NCBI GenBank assembly: GCA_030612945.1
Contig: JAUWMY010000016.1
Coordinates: forward strand, 1-14,600
Origin: Desulfobacteraceae bacterium
Lineage (GTDB): Bacteria > Desulfobacterota > DSM-4660 > Desulfatiglandales > Desulfatiglandaceae
DNA length: 14,600 nt
Direction: 5' to 3'
The notes beneath the pieces are model-generated. The model worked only from the letters and a program-made list of their open reading frames with translations, was not told the origin of the DNA and ran no database searches. Shown here piece by piece: positions 1-6,760 of the stretch. The first letter of the stretch is position 1, and every line of letters starts with the position of its first letter. The position numbers and the translations under genes are program-made.

Positions 1-44
1 TGCCAAGCCTCAATATCTTCAAACCGTTCAATCTTCATCTTTCT

Positions 45-83
45 TCAACCGTGAACAGTGAACACTTGAACCGTGAACCTGAG
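45..83. repeat. Degenerate 'gaaccgtgaac' repeat, copy 1
   Basis: A short block made of repeated 'accgtgaac'-like units lies downstream of the last gene of the mutase cluster. A related block, about four fifths identical by eye, lies at 8710-8747. I recognise this as an intergenic simple-repeat style seen in Desulfobacterota but cannot assign a function. Apart from it, positions 1-140 show no gene and no clear terminator hairpin. Confidence 0.5.
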
Positions 84-140
84 TAGTTACCTATAATTTA
101 CATATGGGTACGGACAACTGATAATGGTCAACGGACACAC

Positions 141-1790
141 CTAATAGATGGTGTCTTCATGAAATTCTCCGAAGATTTCCCTCATCACACCAATGATCTC
201 GCCCAGAGTAACATAGGACTTCACAGCCTTTATCAGTGCCGGCATAACATTGTCCGATCCCTGGATAACCTCTCTAATTTCGCTCAAGCTGGATTTGCCT
301 TTATTCTGATCTCTATTTTTCTTTAGTTCTATTAAATCCTCAGTCTTCTTTTTCGCAAACTCAGGGTCTGGATCCCTTAATTCAATCTCTGTTTCTTCAT
401 CCTCTACAAACTCATTAATACCAACGATAACTCTTTTCTTTTCCTCAATCTCCTTTTGGTATCTGAATGCTGAATCAGCTATAATCCTGTGGTAATAACC
501 CTTTTCTATAGCTGAAATCACACCTCCGAGTTTCTCTATGTCCTTAAAGTACTTGTAGGATTCGCTCTCCATCTGGTTAGTTAGCGCCTCAACATAATAT
601 GACCCGGCAAGAGGGTCTGCCGTGTTGGTGATCCCGCTTTCATTTGCAATGATCTGCTGAGCCCTCAGGGCCAGCTTTTCCGATCTCGGCGTGGGTATGG
701 ATAATGCCTCATCAAAGGCGTTGGTATGCAGAGACTGGGTCCCTGCCAGCACTCCAGAAAGCGCCTGGATGGTTACTCTTATAATATTGTTTTCAGCCTG
801 TTGGGCCGTGAGTGATGAACCCGAGGTCTGGGTGTGAACTCTGAATTTCCATGAACGAGAATCTTTCGCCTTATACTTCTCACGCATTGTTCTTGCCCAA
901 ATCCTCCGGGCCGCTCGATACTTGGCGATATTTTCGAAAAAATCATTGTGAACCTTAAAGAAAAAGGAAAGCCGTGGGGCAAAGCTGTCAACAGGAAGCC
1001 CGGCCTTAATCCCTTCTTCTACATAAGTAAATCCATTAGCCAGTGTAAAGGCCAATTCCTGGACCGGGGTGGCCCCTGCCGAGGCTATGTGATAACCGCT
1101 GATACTTATGGGATTGAAACGGGGCAGATGTTCATTGCAAAAACTGAGGGTATCTATGGTAAGGCGCATGGAAGGTCGTGGAGGAAAGTAGTAAGACTTC
1201 TGGGCCTGGTATTCCTTGAGGATATCATTCTGCATGGTGCCTGTGAGCTTTTCAAGAGGAATGCCGCGTTCCTCTGCAACCGCCGCAAACATGGCCAGAA
1301 TGACTGGAGACTGGGAGTTAGAAACAAAATTGACGCTGATTTCATCAAGTGGAATGCCGTTAAGGAGGCCCCGCATATCTTTTAGAGAGTCAATTGCCAC
1401 CCCGCCGCAGCTCCCCACTTCTCCTTCGGCCAGGGGGTCATCAGAGTCCCTTCCCATGATGGTGGGCATATCCAAGCAGACACTAATGCCGGTCGCCCCC
1501 ATTTGAATCAACTGTCTGATTCTCTGGTTGGCCTTTGAAGCTGAATCCAAAGACCCCAATTGCCGGATGGTCCAGGGCCTTCCCCTGTACATGGTCTCAT
1601 AGACCCCACGGGTGAATGGATATTCTCCCGGCAGACCCAGGTCCTTACTCTCATCGAGGTGGGAGATATCATTAAACCTATACAGAGGTTTAATATAGAA
1701 CCCGGAGAGGTTGCTATAAAGGCCATCACCTGCGAGCTTATTTTCCTTATGCTGTTCTGGTTCCTTTTGAGCCTGTTTATTCATTTTCAT
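141..1790 (-). CDS. Cobalamin-dependent acyl-CoA mutase, large (catalytic) subunit, class uncertain
   Basis: 549 aa, a substrate-binding TIM-barrel subunit of the methylmalonyl-CoA mutase superfamily without the C-terminal B12 domain, as in the two-subunit isobutyryl-CoA and 2-hydroxyisobutyryl-CoA mutases. Family landmarks: YPFTRGVYETMYRGRPWTIR near residues 57-76, QNDILKEY (187-194), SGYH with the conserved Tyr233-His234 pair, and FAPRLSFFF (270-278). Aligned by eye to P. shermanii methylmalonyl-CoA mutase, Tyr89 is Leu78 and Arg207 is Gln197. Gln there is typical of isobutyryl- and 2-hydroxyisobutyryl-CoA mutases, which carry Phe and Ile at the first position. Cys105-Leu106 occupy another pocket position (Asp-Phe in 2-hydroxyisobutyryl-CoA mutase). 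Methylmalonyl-CoA is therefore an unlikely substrate. The gene starts 3 bases after the GTPase stop, without a strong ribosome site, which suggests translational coupling. ATG at 1784 is a possible alternative start. The partner is the small subunit at 2783-3187. Confidence 0.9.
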   Translation of the reverse strand: MKMNKQAQKEPEQHKENKLAGDGLYSNLSGFYIKPLYRFNDISHLDESKDLGLPGEYPFTRGVYETMYRGRPWTIRQLGSLDSASKANQRIRQLIQMGATGISVCLDMPTIMGRDSDDPLAEGEVGSCGGVAIDSLKDMRGLLNGIPLDEISVNFVSNSQSPVILAMFAAVAEERGIPLEKLTGTMQNDILKEYQAQKSYYFPPRPSMRLTIDTLSFCNEHLPRFNPISISGYHIASAGATPVQELAFTLANGFTYVEEGIKAGLPVDSFAPRLSFFFKVHNDFFENIAKYRAARRIWARTMREKYKAKDSRSWKFRVHTQTSGSSLTAQQAENNIIRVTIQALSGVLAGTQSLHTNAFDEALSIPTPRSEKLALRAQQIIANESGITNTADPLAGSYYVEALTNQMESESYKYFKDIEKLGGVISAIEKGYYHRIIADSAFRYQKEIEEKKRVIVGINEFVEDEETEIELRDPDPEFAKKKTEDLIELKKNRDQNKGKSSLSEIREVIQGSDNVMPALIKAVKSYVTLGEIIGVMREIFGEFHEDTIY

Positions 1791-1793
1791 TCA

Positions 1794-2777
1794 CTATTTC
1801 GTCACTAAATATTTCTCTAAAACCTCCTCAACTACAGAATAAGGATCATCCCTTCCTTCAATGATACTGTTAATATATTTTCTCTTTTTGCCTGTTCCCC
1901 TGAGCCCCTTAAAAATCAGTTTCTGGAGTTCATCCTTGAAGATCAGTCCCAGCTCCTGTTCTGTCCTCTCAAACTTAACCTGATCAATGGCCCTGCTCTC
2001 CTGCAAATATTCCTGGTGTTCCGATATTGCGGCCACGAGTTCATCGATGCCCTTGAGATCCACCGGTTTACTTGCCACAGAGACTGTCGGCACAATCTTT
2101 GGCATCCATTTTCCTTCTTCAGGGCACACAATCGATAAGGCCCCTTGCAGGTGCCGGAGTGATTTATCAGCTCCATCAAGATCAGCCTTGTTGAGCACAA
2201 TTATATCAGCAATCTCCATGATCCCTGCCTTCATGGCCTGAATGTCATCACCCATACCAGGTGTAGCTACCAACAAACAGGTATTGGCAATATGAATTAT
2301 ATCAATCTCATCCTGGCCTGCACCCAGGGTTTCAACGATGACAACATCCATTCCCATGGCCTCCATGATGCGTATCACATCGTAGGTGGCGCGAGACAGC
2401 CCGCCGAGATGACCCCTCGAGGCCATGCTGCGAATATAGACGCCATCATCAAGAAAATGCTTTTGAAGCCGGATACGATCCCCTAAGAAGGCTCCACCTG
2501 AGAAAGGGCTGCTCGGATCAACCACAGCAACCCCTACCGTCTTTCCCTGTTCACGGAAATTCTTGATTAGATGGTCTGTCAATGTGCTCTTTCCCGCACC
2601 GCCTGCACCTGTTATGCCAAGAATCATGGCCTGCCCGGTATGAGGATAGATTTCCTTCATCACCTCATGTTGTTCTTCCATTTCATTTTCCACAAGAGTG
2701 ATTAGACGGGCGGCGGTACGGCGATCACCGGCCAATAGCTTTTCCACCATTTCCTTAACATTTCTCTTCTTTTTCAT
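1794..2777 (-). CDS. meaB: MeaB/ArgK-family G3E GTPase, mutase chaperone
   Basis: 327 aa, the normal length for the MeaB/ArgK family. These P-loop GTPases bind acyl-CoA mutases, gate adenosylcobalamin loading and remove inactivated cofactor. Seen in sequence: a P-loop GITGAGGAGKST at about 54-65, VDPSSPFSGGAFLGDR (87-101), the switch/Walker B segment ETLGAGQDE (149-157), and the guanine-specificity motif NKAD (196-199). The P-loop differs slightly from the common GVPGAGKS form but keeps all key glycines, Lys63 and Ser64. It begins 5 bases after the cobalamin-subunit stop and ends 3 bases before the next mutase subunit, so it is in the same transcript and presumably serves this mutase system rather than a distant one. 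It could equally be named MeaH or ArgK; the family call is secure. Confidence 0.93.
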   Translation of the reverse strand: MKKKRNVKEMVEKLLAGDRRTAARLITLVENEMEEQHEVMKEIYPHTGQAMILGITGAGGAGKSTLTDHLIKNFREQGKTVGVAVVDPSSPFSGGAFLGDRIRLQKHFLDDGVYIRSMASRGHLGGLSRATYDVIRIMEAMGMDVVIVETLGAGQDEIDIIHIANTCLLVATPGMGDDIQAMKAGIMEIADIIVLNKADLDGADKSLRHLQGALSIVCPEEGKWMPKIVPTVSVASKPVDLKGIDELVAAISEHQEYLQESRAIDQVKFERTEQELGLIFKDELQKLIFKGLRGTGKKRKYINSIIEGRDDPYSVVEEVLEKYLVTK

Positions 2778-2782
2778 TTTAT

Positions 2783-3187
2783 TTATCTCTTCTTAACATT
2801 GTCCTTTATATACTGCACAAAATCATCGGTCAGGCTGCCCGCCCTGAATATTTTATCAATCCCCATTTCCTCCATTGTGGGGATATCTTCTGCAGGAAAG
2901 GTTCCGCCGGCGATCAGCAGGACATCATCAAGCTTGTGCTTTCTCATCTCCTCTACAATCTTGGGGGTAAAGATAAGATGCTCTCCTGAAAGATAGCTCA
3001 GCCCAATCACGTCCACATCTTCATCCATGGCGGCTTTCACAATATTTTCAGGCATATGAAACATGCCCAAGTATATTACCTCCATCCCTGCTTCCTTAAG
3101 CAGTGAAGACACCACCTTTGCTCCACGAGCGTGACCGTCAAGGCCAACCTTGGACACTAATACTTTGATGTTTCTCTTTTTTGCCAT
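2783..3187 (-). CDS. Cobalamin-binding small subunit of acyl-CoA mutase
   Basis: 134 aa, a stand-alone B12-binding Rossmann-type domain like IcmB/HcmB or the C-terminal domain of MutB. It carries the DxHxxG cobalamin motif as DGHARG (residues 17-22), with His19 as the expected lower axial ligand. It also has the S-x-L loop (LSYLSGEHL, 63-71) and a GG nucleotide-tail motif (AGGTFP, 93-98). Most family members read DGHDRG; Ala20 is a minor deviation that spares the conserved positions. A clear ribosome site (aggag, 9 bases upstream) precedes ATG 3187. It is the only cobalamin domain in the window and sits between two large subunits that both lack one, so it probably serves one or both of them. 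Confidence 0.93.
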   Translation of the reverse strand: MAKKRNIKVLVSKVGLDGHARGAKVVSSLLKEAGMEVIYLGMFHMPENIVKAAMDEDVDVIGLSYLSGEHLIFTPKIVEEMRKHKLDDVLLIAGGTFPAEDIPTMEEMGIDKIFRAGSLTDDFVQYIKDNVKKR

Positions 3188-3364
3188 CTTTGCATGCTCC
3201 TAGTAATTGGTAATACTTCAGGTCTTTTTAAAAGACTTTTTGACAGGATTTACAGGATATTCAGGATTAAAACATCAACAGAATCTTGTTTATCCATGCC
3301 TGCCCCGCGGAACGCGGGGTTATCCTGTCAGAATCTTTTAGAAAATACTAACGTGTTGTAAGTG
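3188..3364. repeat. Intergenic inverted repeat with GC-rich hairpin
   Basis: The 177 bases between the divergent mutase gene and the cobalamin-subunit gene are mostly repeat. 'tgacaggat' (3241-3249) pairs with 'atcctgtca' (3322-3330). Inside lies a 7-base hairpin, ccccgcg/cgcgggg with loop gaa (3303-3319). Positions 3291-3332 are identical to 12649-12690. No poly-T tract follows the hairpin on the minus strand, so it is not a standard intrinsic terminator, but it could lower or process the transcript between these genes. Confidence 0.75.
3291..3332. repeat. 42-base dispersed repeat, copy 1
   Basis: Identical over 42 bases to 12649-12690, in the same orientation, running from tatccatgcc to cctgtcaga and including the 7-base GC hairpin. 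Two perfect copies 9.3 kb apart in one window indicate a dispersed family rather than chance. Confidence 0.9.
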
Positions 3365-5056
3365 TTAGTTGAAAGGAGATTCTAAGGTCTCCATCGGATC
3401 ATAGGGATAGCCGAAGACCTCTCGCACGGTTCCCAGTAGCTCTCCAGTCGTACCGAATGCCCTCGTAGCCTCAATCATGGCCGGGATGGTGTTTTTACCC
3501 GCCCCAACGTCATCTCTGAGACACTTGATGGCATCTCTCAGCTTTTTCATATTCCTTGTGCGTTTAAGCTCTTTAACTTCCTCAATCTGTTGTTTTGCAG
3601 ATTTCGCCGATACCCTTTGGACACCAAGAGGTGTGGTTTTCTCTTGTTTCTCAGTGAAAACATTCACACCGACCGATAGCTTTTCACCATTGTCAAGTTC
3701 TTTCTGCCGTTTGATGGCCTCAGATTCGCATTGCCGGTCCAGCGATTCGGTTCGGATCGCCTCTTCCATTCCACCCAGGTCTTCGACCTGTTTCATGATC
3801 TTCAAACTTTCTTCTTCCATCTTATCTGTAAGGCTTTCAACATAATATGACCCGCCCAGAGGGTCCGCCACATTGGTAACCCCTGTCTCATATGCCAAGA
3901 TTTGTTGTGTCCTCAAGGCCTGGAGATGGGCCTTTTCCGAGGGCAGACACATGGGTTCATCATATGAGCAGCAATGGAGGGACTGAACCCCGCCAAGAAC
4001 TGCAGTTAGGGCCTCATAAGCGATGCGAACAATATTGTTCAGGGGCTGCTGGGGAATAAGGGAGCACCCTGCCGTGTGGACAGCAAAGCGGAACTGCATG
4101 GATCGGGGATCCTTTGCGCCATACTTATCTTTCAGCAATCTCGCCCACATCCTCCTGGCAGCACGGATCTTGGCTACTTCCTCGAAAATGTCCATATGAC
4201 ACGAGACATAAAAGGTGAACCTGGGCGCAAAGTCATCAATATCCAGGCCTCTACGAATAAGCTCGTCTATGTAGCACATGGCAATTCCAAAACCGAACGC
4301 TACCTCCTGAGGAGCATTAATGCCCTGCTCTCTCAGGTCATACATATTAACTGTGGTATAATACCATTTGCGCATCTTTTCTGTGCAGAACTCCATAACA
4401 TCGGAGCCCAGCTTGATGGATAGATCCAGGGGGCAGGCCGGTCTGAACCCGCAGTACCGGAAGTGTATCGGATCATTCTGAATAGATCCGCGCAGGGCAT
4501 CGAGCTTATAACCCCGATCCTCTGCAACTGCTATGTACTGTGCCATGGTTACCGGCGCAGCCGTAGACGCAGTGATTAGAGACCAGCTAACCTTGTCCAA
4601 AGGGATGTCCTTAGTCAGGGTCTCCATGTCTTTGATTGAAGTAATATTGACACCGGTCAGGCCTACCTCATTTACGGCCCATGGGTGATCCGCATCAAGC
4701 CCCATCTCATAGGTCACATCAGCAATCGTGTTGAGCCCCGAACCTCCCTGTTCCGAAAGGTACTTCAGCCGTGCATGGGTATCCGCGGGCGAACCTATTC
4801 CCACAACCTCTCTCTTGGTCCACAAACGGCCCCGGAACATATTGGCGTGGATCCCCCTGGTGAAGGGGTATGTGCCAGCATCGGCCACATCCTTTTCATA
4901 ATTCTCTTCGGGCCTGTCGGCAGGGGTGTAAATTTCCTTTAAATCATACCCTGACCAGCTCTTTAAACTTGACGGTTTTTCATAGTATGCCTTGAGGTAG
5001 TCATCCCAACTTGTCTTACATGTATTTTCTTTTTCTGCCAAATTAGTTTGATCCAT
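3365..5056 (-). CDS. Divergent cobalamin-dependent acyl-CoA mutase large subunit with altered active site
   Basis: 563 aa from ATG 5056, chosen because a strong ribosome site (ggtggagggg) lies just upstream; an in-frame GTG at 5068 would add four residues and overlap that site. The fold is clearly the mutase barrel: YPFTRGIHANMFRGRLWT (63-80), SIQND (191-195), FAPRFTFYV (276-284), RAARRMWARLLKDKYGAKDPRSM (298-320), DPLGGSYYVE. The pocket is heavily changed. Aligned by eye to P. shermanii methylmalonyl-CoA mutase, Tyr89 is Val84, Arg207 is Gly203, and the catalytic SGYH is NMYD, so His244 is Asp240 with the Tyr kept. The stretch after QND (PIHFRYCGFRPACPLDL) is also atypical. It has no B12 domain. 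It is first in the cluster, 177 bases ahead of the cobalamin subunit. It may be an enzyme with a different substrate or a non-catalytic partner of the second large subunit; I cannot tell which. Confidence 0.88.
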   Translation of the reverse strand: MDQTNLAEKENTCKTSWDDYLKAYYEKPSSLKSWSGYDLKEIYTPADRPEENYEKDVADAGTYPFTRGIHANMFRGRLWTKREVVGIGSPADTHARLKYLSEQGGSGLNTIADVTYEMGLDADHPWAVNEVGLTGVNITSIKDMETLTKDIPLDKVSWSLITASTAAPVTMAQYIAVAEDRGYKLDALRGSIQNDPIHFRYCGFRPACPLDLSIKLGSDVMEFCTEKMRKWYYTTVNMYDLREQGINAPQEVAFGFGIAMCYIDELIRRGLDIDDFAPRFTFYVSCHMDIFEEVAKIRAARRMWARLLKDKYGAKDPRSMQFRFAVHTAGCSLIPQQPLNNIVRIAYEALTAVLGGVQSLHCCSYDEPMCLPSEKAHLQALRTQQILAYETGVTNVADPLGGSYYVESLTDKMEEESLKIMKQVEDLGGMEEAIRTESLDRQCESEAIKRQKELDNGEKLSVGVNVFTEKQEKTTPLGVQRVSAKSAKQQIEEVKELKRTRNMKKLRDAIKCLRDDVGAGKNTIPAMIEATRAFGTTGELLGTVREVFGYPYDPMETLESPFN

Positions 5057-5066
5057 TATCCCCTCC
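5057..5066 (-). promoter_or_regulatory. Ribosome binding site deciding the start of the divergent mutase gene
   Basis: On the minus strand the bases before ATG 5056 read ggtggagggg ata. The purine core ggagg lies at the usual distance from ATG 5056 and would be inside the coding region if GTG 5068 were used. Confidence 0.6.
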
Positions 5067-5185
5067 ACCTTATGCTTTACGTTTCAAGTAGTGCCTGAAC
5101 GAAAATTGGTCATTTCTAAGTGAATTCAAAACCCATTATTTTTCTCATTCCTGAAATAAATTATTTACTTTTAAAAACGAATATG

Positions 5186-5232
5186 TTACTAAATGTTTAG
5201 ATATATTTATTGACTGGTTAGATATTTAGTAA
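5186..5232. promoter_or_regulatory. Candidate TetR operator in the divergent promoter region
   Basis: ttactaaat (5186-5194) and atttagtaa (5224-5232) form a perfect 9-base inverted repeat. Just inside are two similar words, gtttagatat (5195-5204) and ggttagatat (5217-5226). The site lies in the AT-rich 253-base gap between the divergent mutase cluster and the TetR gene, where an autoregulating repressor would be expected to bind. A weak -35-like ttgact (5210-5215) falls within it. The centre-to-centre spacing is long for one TetR dimer, so it may be two sites or coincidence in AT-rich DNA. Confidence 0.4.
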
Positions 5233-5309
5233 AATTCTTTTCTCTTGTCAAGGTTTTTTTTGGCATCTAATATCTGCGGGGTTCCTGGACCCATAAAGGA
5301 GATGCATCT

Positions 5310-6074
5310 ATGAAAGAAACGGATAGTCACCCAAATTTTAGAGGATTAGATAAGAGCTTAAGATTACAAAAGATTATCGATACAGCTACAGAGCTATTTC
5401 ACAAAAAAGGCTATAGAGCCACTACCCTGGATGATGTGTCAAGCGAGCTCGGCATAACCAAGGCCGCTGTATATCACTATGTATCAAGTAAAGAGGAGCT
5501 TCTTTATATAATCTATATCCAGGCATTAGAGAATATCTTCAGAAATACCTCCAAAATTTCTGAAATGAATCTTCCGGCCGACGAAAAGCTAAGGCTCATT
5601 ATCCAAAATCATGTGAAAGACATCATCATCCACTCTGTTTCTATGTTCTCTGTTTTTTTCACTGAGGAAAACCAGCTCTCTAAAAAGAATTTCAAAAAGA
5701 TCCAGGAAGAGAAGAAAAAGTACAATCGTATCGTGGAAATAATCATTGAAGACGGCATATCACAGGGCCTTTTCAGAGACGTCGATCCCAGACTCCAGGC
5801 CAATTCTATAATTGGAATGTGTAACTGGGTATATAAGTGGTATAAACCAGACAAAAGCCCTTATACGCCTGATCAAATTGCCGACCATTTTGTCAATCTG
5901 CTTGAAACAGGCTACATCAAAAAAGATGGTCAGAAAAAACACGTAGACTCGGGAATATCAGGCCGGGCCGTCAGTAAAAGTAAATCCGGGATTGCCAGAG
6001 AAGCCTTTCAGAAATTAAGGCTTCAATGTCAGGAACTAATAAAGACCATTGACGAAATTGAAAAATCTGGTTGA
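5310..6074 (+). CDS. TetR/AcrR-family transcriptional regulator
   Basis: 254 aa. The N-terminal TetR DNA-binding domain is clear: RLQKIIDTATELFHKKGY (18-35) leads into the helix-turn-helix TTLDDVSSELGITKAAVYHYVSSKEEL (38-64). The ligand domain ends in GMCNWVYKWYKPD near 169-181, a signature I associate with acyl-CoA-responsive TetR regulators of fatty-acid and steroid-type catabolism (KstR2/FadR-like). The protein is about 50 residues longer than usual, and the tail (about 205-254) is basic and then helical, possibly coiled coil (REAFQKLRLQCQELIKTIDEIEK). ATG 5310 is preceded by aaggag at 5296-5301. It diverges from the mutase cluster and converges with the MaoC gene, so it most likely controls the mutase cluster and itself. 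The effector is unknown. Confidence 0.92.
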   Translation: MKETDSHPNFRGLDKSLRLQKIIDTATELFHKKGYRATTLDDVSSELGITKAAVYHYVSSKEELLYIIYIQALENIFRNTSKISEMNLPADEKLRLIIQNHVKDIIIHSVSMFSVFFTEENQLSKKNFKKIQEEKKKYNRIVEIIIEDGISQGLFRDVDPRLQANSIIGMCNWVYKWYKPDKSPYTPDQIADHFVNLLETGYIKKDGQKKHVDSGISGRAVSKSKSGIAREAFQKLRLQCQELIKTIDEIEKSG

Positions 6075-6135
6075 AATAAAAGCACAACGTTCATTTTCCT
6101 GCCTCAAGGATACCCCGAGGACGAAAGTCATCTTC

Positions 6136-6570
6136 TTACGCTCCCTTTTTCTTCGCCAATAGCAGTTTCATAATGAAAACGGCCATGACCTCTTCTTTTT
6201 GATTCTTAATAGTAATTTTGAGGGAGACGACCCCGCTCTTTTCATTCTTGTCTTTTTTTTCGGCCACTTCCATCGCAAGATGAATAGTATCTCCAATCCT
6301 GGTCGGCCCCACAAACCTGACATTATCCATTCCATAAAAGGCCACAATCGCCATTCCCTCAAGCCCCATAAGGCCGGAAGCCACGGAAAGTACCAAGAAC
6401 CCGTGAGCTATTCGCTCACCAAACGGGCCATTCTTTGCGAATTCAACGTTTGTATGAAGCTGGTGCCAGTCACCGCTGAAGGCGGCAAATAGTACGATAT
6501 CAGCCTCTGTAATTGTCCTTCCCTTGGTTACGATCTTCTCTCCCATTCTTAAGTCATCGAAATATCTCAT
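6136..6570 (-). CDS. MaoC-like hotdog-fold acyl dehydratase
   Basis: 144 aa, one hotdog domain as in R-specific enoyl-CoA hydratases. The hydratase signature is present: SGDWHQLHTNVEFAKNGPFG (32-51) followed by IAHGFLVLS. Asp34 and His39 match the catalytic Asp/His pair of the family (D-x4-H). It would hydrate a trans-2-enoyl-CoA to a 3-hydroxyacyl-CoA. Ribosome site ggaggga precedes ATG 6570. It faces the TetR gene tail to tail with 61 bases between stops, and it is separated from the upstream acyl-CoA dehydrogenase by about 720 bases of repeats and a transposon remnant, so a shared transcript is uncertain. The exact substrate cannot be read from the sequence; some MaoC paralogues act on branched or mesaconyl-type CoA esters. 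Confidence 0.88.
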   Translation of the reverse strand: MRYFDDLRMGEKIVTKGRTITEADIVLFAAFSGDWHQLHTNVEFAKNGPFGERIAHGFLVLSVASGLMGLEGMAIVAFYGMDNVRFVGPTRIGDTIHLAMEVAEKKDKNEKSGVVSLKITIKNQKEEVMAVFIMKLLLAKKKGA

Positions 6571-6591
6571 TTCTCCCTCCGTTCAGACTTT

Positions 6592-6735
6592 GTTAAATTG
6601 TCGAGTAGTTGAGTGGTTAAATTGTAAGTTCTCAAAAAACCCGGGCTGTATTAGAAAAATCCCCCTCAATCCCCCTTTGCAAAAGGGGGAAGCAGTCGGA
6701 ATGCCTGGACTTATTGAGATATTACGTTAAATTGT
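6592..6735. repeat. Short element flanked by 'gttaaattgt' copies
   Basis: The 10-base word gttaaattgt occurs three times here: 6592-6601, 6616-6625 and 6726-6735. The second and third copies bracket about 100 bases containing a perfect 9-base hairpin, tcccccttt/aaaggggga with loop gca (6670-6690), preceded by a partial direct copy of its left arm. The hairpin block resembles a common dispersed repeat of Desulfobacterota. The flanking words may be a target duplication, but this is inference. Confidence 0.45.
6670..6690. repeat. Perfect 9-base stem-loop, C5T3/A3G5 type
   Basis: tcccccttt (6670-6678) pairs with aaaggggga (6682-6690) over a 3-base loop. It lies upstream of the MaoC gene start and is not followed by a T tract, so I treat it as a dispersed repeat, not a terminator. 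Confidence 0.7.
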
Positions 6736-6760
6736 TACAATGACAGAACTTAGTTCGTTT

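Noticed and set aside
948..1506. Plus-strand open frames of 96-145 codons opposite the second mutase large subunit
   Set aside because: They overlap a well-conserved minus-strand gene, have no family resemblance and no convincing ribosome site; they are antisense shadows.
141..1790. Calling this gene methylmalonyl-CoA mutase (mutA/mcmA)
   Set aside because: Leu and Gln replace the diagnostic Tyr89 and Arg207, so the specific name is not supported.
3303..3319. Intrinsic terminator between the two parts of the mutase cluster
   Set aside because: The GC stem is strong but no T tract follows on the transcribed strand, and the same unit recurs as a dispersed repeat.
6075..6135. Bidirectional terminator between the convergent TetR and MaoC genes
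   Set aside because: Only a weak 4-base cctc/gagg pairing is visible, without flanking T tracts.
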